From NCBI GenBank assembly GCA_030694835.1, contig JAUYUF010000067.1:1-26522 (forward strand): DNA of 26,522 nucleotides, given 5' to 3'. Positions within the stretch are counted from its first letter, which is position 1, and each line of letters begins with the position of its first letter. The translations under genes were made by a program, and so were the position numbers. Of this stretch, positions 24,201 through 26,522 are shown piece after piece. Source of the stretch: Flavobacteriaceae bacterium. Lineage in GTDB: Bacteria > Bacteroidota > Bacteroidia > Flavobacteriales > Flavobacteriaceae. The notes below the pieces were generated by a model. The model searched no databases and was not told the DNA's origin. It was given only the letters and a program-made list of their open reading frames with translations.

Positions 24201-24675
24201 ACAAATATGCCTTATTCTTGGAATTGGCAATTACGGTCGACAAGATGATGGTTTAGGTTGGGAGTTTTTGGATTTATTACAAAAAACCTCTAAGGCCAAA
24301 CATCAATTTAAACTAGAATATAGATACCAACTTCAAATTGAAGATGCAGAGTTGTTATGTGAGTATGATAATGTTGTTTTTGTTGATGCCTCTAAAAGAA
24401 TTTTAGAGGATGGATATAGAATTACAAAAGGAGTTCCTTCCAATCAATACGAATTTACATCACATACTTTAGCTCCAGAAACAATTCTATTTTTAAGCAA
24501 TCAATTATATAACCATCAACCAAATGCATACATTTTAGAAATTGAAGGTTTCAAATGGAGTCTAATGAATGGACTTTCAATTAAAGCTAAAATTAATTTG
24601 ATAAAAGCATTTAGTTATTTTCTGAAATTTTTGAATAGGGAACTTAACCGGAATAGGATAATGGAAAAGATATAA
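24184..24675 (+). CDS. hoxW: HoxW, maturation protease of HoxH
   Basis: This 163-residue endopeptidase belongs to the hydrogenase maturation protease family. It has GIGNYGRQDDGLGW with acidic D21/D22 in place of the GDEG of HyaD-type proteases, as usual in the HoxW branch, then D68 in FVDAS and H94 in SHTLAPE as the other metal-sensing residues. The C-terminal tail (LNRELNRNRIMEKI) is unremarkable. By position it processes HoxH, whose 3' end it overlaps by 17 bp. Confidence 0.92.
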   Translation: MKKEAKQICLILGIGNYGRQDDGLGWEFLDLLQKTSKAKHQFKLEYRYQLQIEDAELLCEYDNVVFVDASKRILEDGYRITKGVPSNQYEFTSHTLAPETILFLSNQLYNHQPNAYILEIEGFKWSLMNGLSIKAKINLIKAFSYFLKFLNRELNRNRIMEKI

Positions 24676-24712
24676 GTATATTTGAGTTGTTAAACTTAGA
24701 AATTACTTTAAA

Positions 24713-25492
24713 ATGTGTGGAACCTGTGGTTGTAGTAACGGAAATAAAATAACGATTTCAAAACCAGAAGATCATAAACATGATCATGATCATGGACATC
24801 ACCATAACCATGACCATCATCACGACCATTCTCATCATTCACACCAAAAAACTGTAATCGAAGTTGAGCAAGATATTTTACATCACAACAATGTAACTGC
24901 CGCCAGAAATCGTGGATATTTTGAAGCTAAAAATATTACTGCGTTAAATTTGGTGAGTTCACCGGGTTCTGGTAAAACATCTCTTTTAGAAAAAACCATT
25001 GCTGATTTAAAAAATGAGATCTCATTTTATGTGATAGAAGGTGATCAGCAAACCATGAATGATGCCAATCGTATTAAAGCACTAGATATTCCAGTTGTGC
25101 AAATAAACACAGGAAAAGGTTGTCATTTAGAAAGTGATATGGTTTATGAAGCTGTAAAAAAATTAGAAATAAAAGATAATTCTTTTTTGATGATAGAAAA
25201 TGTGGGTAATTTGGTTTGTCCAGCCATGTTTGATTTAGGAGAAAAAAAACGTGTAGTCATCATCAGCGTTACTGAAGGAGAAGATAAGCCACAAAAGTAT
25301 CCTGATATGTTTCATTCTTCAGATATTTGTATCATCAATAAAATTGATTTGTTACCCTATTTAAAATTTGATGTTGAAAAACTAAAAGCATATGCATTAC
25401 AAGTCAATCATCATTTAAAATTCTTTGAAGTTTCAGCCACTACTGGCGAAGGCATGGAAGCTTGGTATCAATGGTTAAAAGAAAATAAATAA
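24713..25492 (+). CDS. hypB: HypB, nickel-binding GTPase with His-rich N-terminus
   Basis: HypB uses GTP hydrolysis to drive nickel transfer from HypA into the large subunit. The 259-residue protein has the N-terminal high-affinity nickel motif MCGTCGC, then a histidine tract at 21-44 with 15 His in 24 residues that can store nickel. The G domain has the P-loop SSPGSGKTS (82-90), NKID (209-212), and C137/H138 of GKGCHLE with C169 in NLVCP at the dimer metal site. Few HypB proteins have both the CGTCGC-type motif and so dense a His tract intact. It lies 37 bp after hoxW and 3 bp before hypC. Confidence 0.97.
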   Translation: MCGTCGCSNGNKITISKPEDHKHDHDHGHHHNHDHHHDHSHHSHQKTVIEVEQDILHHNNVTAARNRGYFEAKNITALNLVSSPGSGKTSLLEKTIADLKNEISFYVIEGDQQTMNDANRIKALDIPVVQINTGKGCHLESDMVYEAVKKLEIKDNSFLMIENVGNLVCPAMFDLGEKKRVVIISVTEGEDKPQKYPDMFHSSDICIINKIDLLPYLKFDVEKLKAYALQVNHHLKFFEVSATTGEGMEAWYQWLKENK

Positions 25493-25495
25493 ATT

Positions 25496-25753
25496 ATGTG
25501 TTTAGCAATTCCTGGAAAATTAATAGAAATTACAGATCAACTCGATGAAATATTCCGTGTTGGAAAAGTGTCTTTTGACGGTGTAATTAAACAAGTGAGT
25601 CTAACTCTTGTTCCTGAAGCAAAAATTGGTGATTATGTGATGGTGCACGTTGGGGCAGCCATTAGTATTATTGATGAAGAAGAAGCCATAAAAACCTTTG
25701 ATTTACTCAAACAATTAGGAGAACTTCATGAGTTGGAAACAGATGAAGATTAA
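25496..25753 (+). CDS. hypC: HypC, [NiFe] hydrogenase assembly chaperone
   Basis: HypC partners with HypD in assembling Fe(CN)2CO and hands it to the large-subunit precursor. The 85-residue protein starts MCLAIPGKLIEI; C2, exposed after Met removal, is essential in the family. GDYVMVHVGAAISIIDEEEA is the standard beta-barrel segment. It is the only hypC/hybG-like gene in the window, so it should serve both large subunits. It ends the plus arm. Confidence 0.96.
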   Translation: MCLAIPGKLIEITDQLDEIFRVGKVSFDGVIKQVSLTLVPEAKIGDYVMVHVGAAISIIDEEEAIKTFDLLKQLGELHELETDED

Positions 25754-25813
25754 ATAATAATTACTTAAAAGATAAATATTTATAGGGTTATTCTTCCTTT
25801 TTAAAGATATTTC

Positions 25814-25821
25814 TATCTTTG
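25814..25821 (+). promoter_or_regulatory. Candidate -7 box for deoC
   Basis: TATCTTTG matches TAnnTTTG, 59 bp before the deoC ATG; no clear -33 TTTG is seen. It is embedded in a hairpin (AAAGATA 25803-25809, TATCTTT 25814-25820) that could be a weak end for hypC. The leader further holds a GTTGTT / AACAAC pairing (25828-25833, 25851-25856). Confidence 0.35.
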
Positions 25822-25880
25822 TAGACTGTTGTTTGTTCTAAATTATAGTTAACAACCAGCTAATTAGCTAATTAACTTAG

Positions 25881-26522
25881 ATGAAAAAAATAGATTTTTT
25901 AAATACCCCAAGAATAGATCAAGTAGGGATCGATGATCGGATTGCTCGAATTACAGCAAGAAGTATTAAAAAAGAGTCTAAAATGCAAGGTTTAATGATG
26001 ACCCTAAGCATGATAGATCTTACTACTTTAGAAGGTGCAGATACAGAAGACAAAGTAAAACAACTTTGTTACAAAGCGCATCATTTACATGATGCTATTG
26101 ATGGTTTACCAACAACAGCTGCAGTTTGTGTATATCCCAATTTTGTAAAACTAGCAGTAAATGAACTTAAAGGAACCAATGTTAAAGTTGCTTCTGTGGC
26201 AACTGCTTTTCCAAGCGGCCAATCAAGTGCAGAGATTAAATTACTAGATGTAAAAATGGCCGTTGATAACGGAGCTCATGAAGTTGACATGGTTATTAGT
26301 CGTGGAAAATTTCACAGTGGTGAGTATAATTTTGTCTTTGATGAAATAACCATGATTAAAGAAGCCTGTGGAAAAGACGTTCGTTTAAAAGTAATTTTAG
26401 AAACAGGTGAAATAGGATCGCTCGATAAAGTTCGTCAAGCAAGTGACATTGCTATGTATGCTGGTGCTGATTTTATCAAAACATCAACCGGAAAAATTAG
26501 TCCTGCTGCAACTTTGCCAGTT
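25881..26522 (+). CDS. deoC: Deoxyribose-phosphate aldolase (partial, open at right edge)
   Basis: DeoC splits 2-deoxyribose 5-phosphate into glyceraldehyde 3-phosphate and acetaldehyde in deoxynucleoside catabolism. From the ATG at 25881, 214 codons run to the window end without a stop. Motifs are HEVDMVISRG, with the catalytic Asp; RLKVILETGE, with the Schiff-base lysine; and FIKTSTGK, with the second catalytic lysine. A full-length protein is usually near 220-260 residues, so only the end is missing. It appears unrelated to the hydrogenase genes, from which it is separated by a 127-bp gap with its own promoter-like box. Confidence 0.93.
   Translation, partial: MKKIDFLNTPRIDQVGIDDRIARITARSIKKESKMQGLMMTLSMIDLTTLEGADTEDKVKQLCYKAHHLHDAIDGLPTTAAVCVYPNFVKLAVNELKGTNVKVASVATAFPSGQSSAEIKLLDVKMAVDNGAHEVDMVISRGKFHSGEYNFVFDEITMIKEACGKDVRLKVILETGEIGSLDKVRQASDIAMYAGADFIKTSTGKISPAATLPV

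Noticed and set aside
24184..24675. HoxW as an abnormal protease lacking the GDEG glutamate
   Set aside because: The GR-x-DDG form is usual for the HoxW branch, so the substitution is not an anomaly.
1..26522. CRISPR array, insertion sequence or riboswitch
   Set aside because: No regularly spaced repeats, transposase-like frames or conserved riboswitch cores could be recognised by eye.

Overview
The window is an AT-rich chromosomal segment that looks like a member of the Bacteroidota, most likely Flavobacteriaceae. This rests on the protein families present, several promoter-like TAnnTTTG boxes of the Bacteroidota type, the rarity of clear Shine-Dalgarno sequences, and the style of the hybrid kinase, PiT transporter and TolC proteins. 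I ran no searches, so the placement is inference.

Left flank (1-8303): a two-component module on the minus strand (hybrid sensor kinase, stand-alone receiver, start of a membrane protein cut by the window edge), a PiT-type phosphate transporter with a long cytoplasmic tail, a dodecin, tsaB and a TolC-family outer-membrane protein. Then come tRNA-Gly(GCC) and tRNA-Leu(TAA) with a shared terminator, and a decayed DUF4442 gene (8796-9320) broken by three in-frame TAA codons.

Core (9408-25753): a compact hydrogen-metabolism locus with two different [NiFe] hydrogenases read divergently from a 225-bp spacer (18919-19143). The minus arm encodes a membrane-bound uptake hydrogenase of the oxygen-tolerant group 1d type (hyaA, hyaB, hyaC), its protease, and hypF, hypD, hypE. 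The plus arm encodes hypA, a cytoplasmic NAD-linked group 3d hydrogenase (hoxF, a fused hoxU-hoxY, hoxH), its protease hoxW, and hypB and hypC. One complete hypABCDEF set is thus split between the two arms and must serve both enzymes. A His-rich nickel permease-like gene closes the left end, converging on hypE with 5 bp between the stop codons. Together the genes would import and handle nickel, build the NiFe(CN)2CO site, mature both large subunits, and send H2 electrons either to the quinone pool (Hya) or to NAD+ (Hox), much like the membrane-bound and soluble hydrogenase pair of Cupriavidus necator.

Right flank: the window ends inside deoC (deoxyribose-phosphate aldolase), which is open at the right edge.

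Most notable points: the HoxU-HoxY fusion; the six-cysteine proximal-cluster signature in HyaA; loss of all but one cluster cysteine in the NuoE-like part of HoxF; a strong terminator inside the hya-hyp arm; and the triple-nonsense DUF4442 pseudogene. I see no CRISPR array, insertion sequence, integrase or wholly unknown multigene system.
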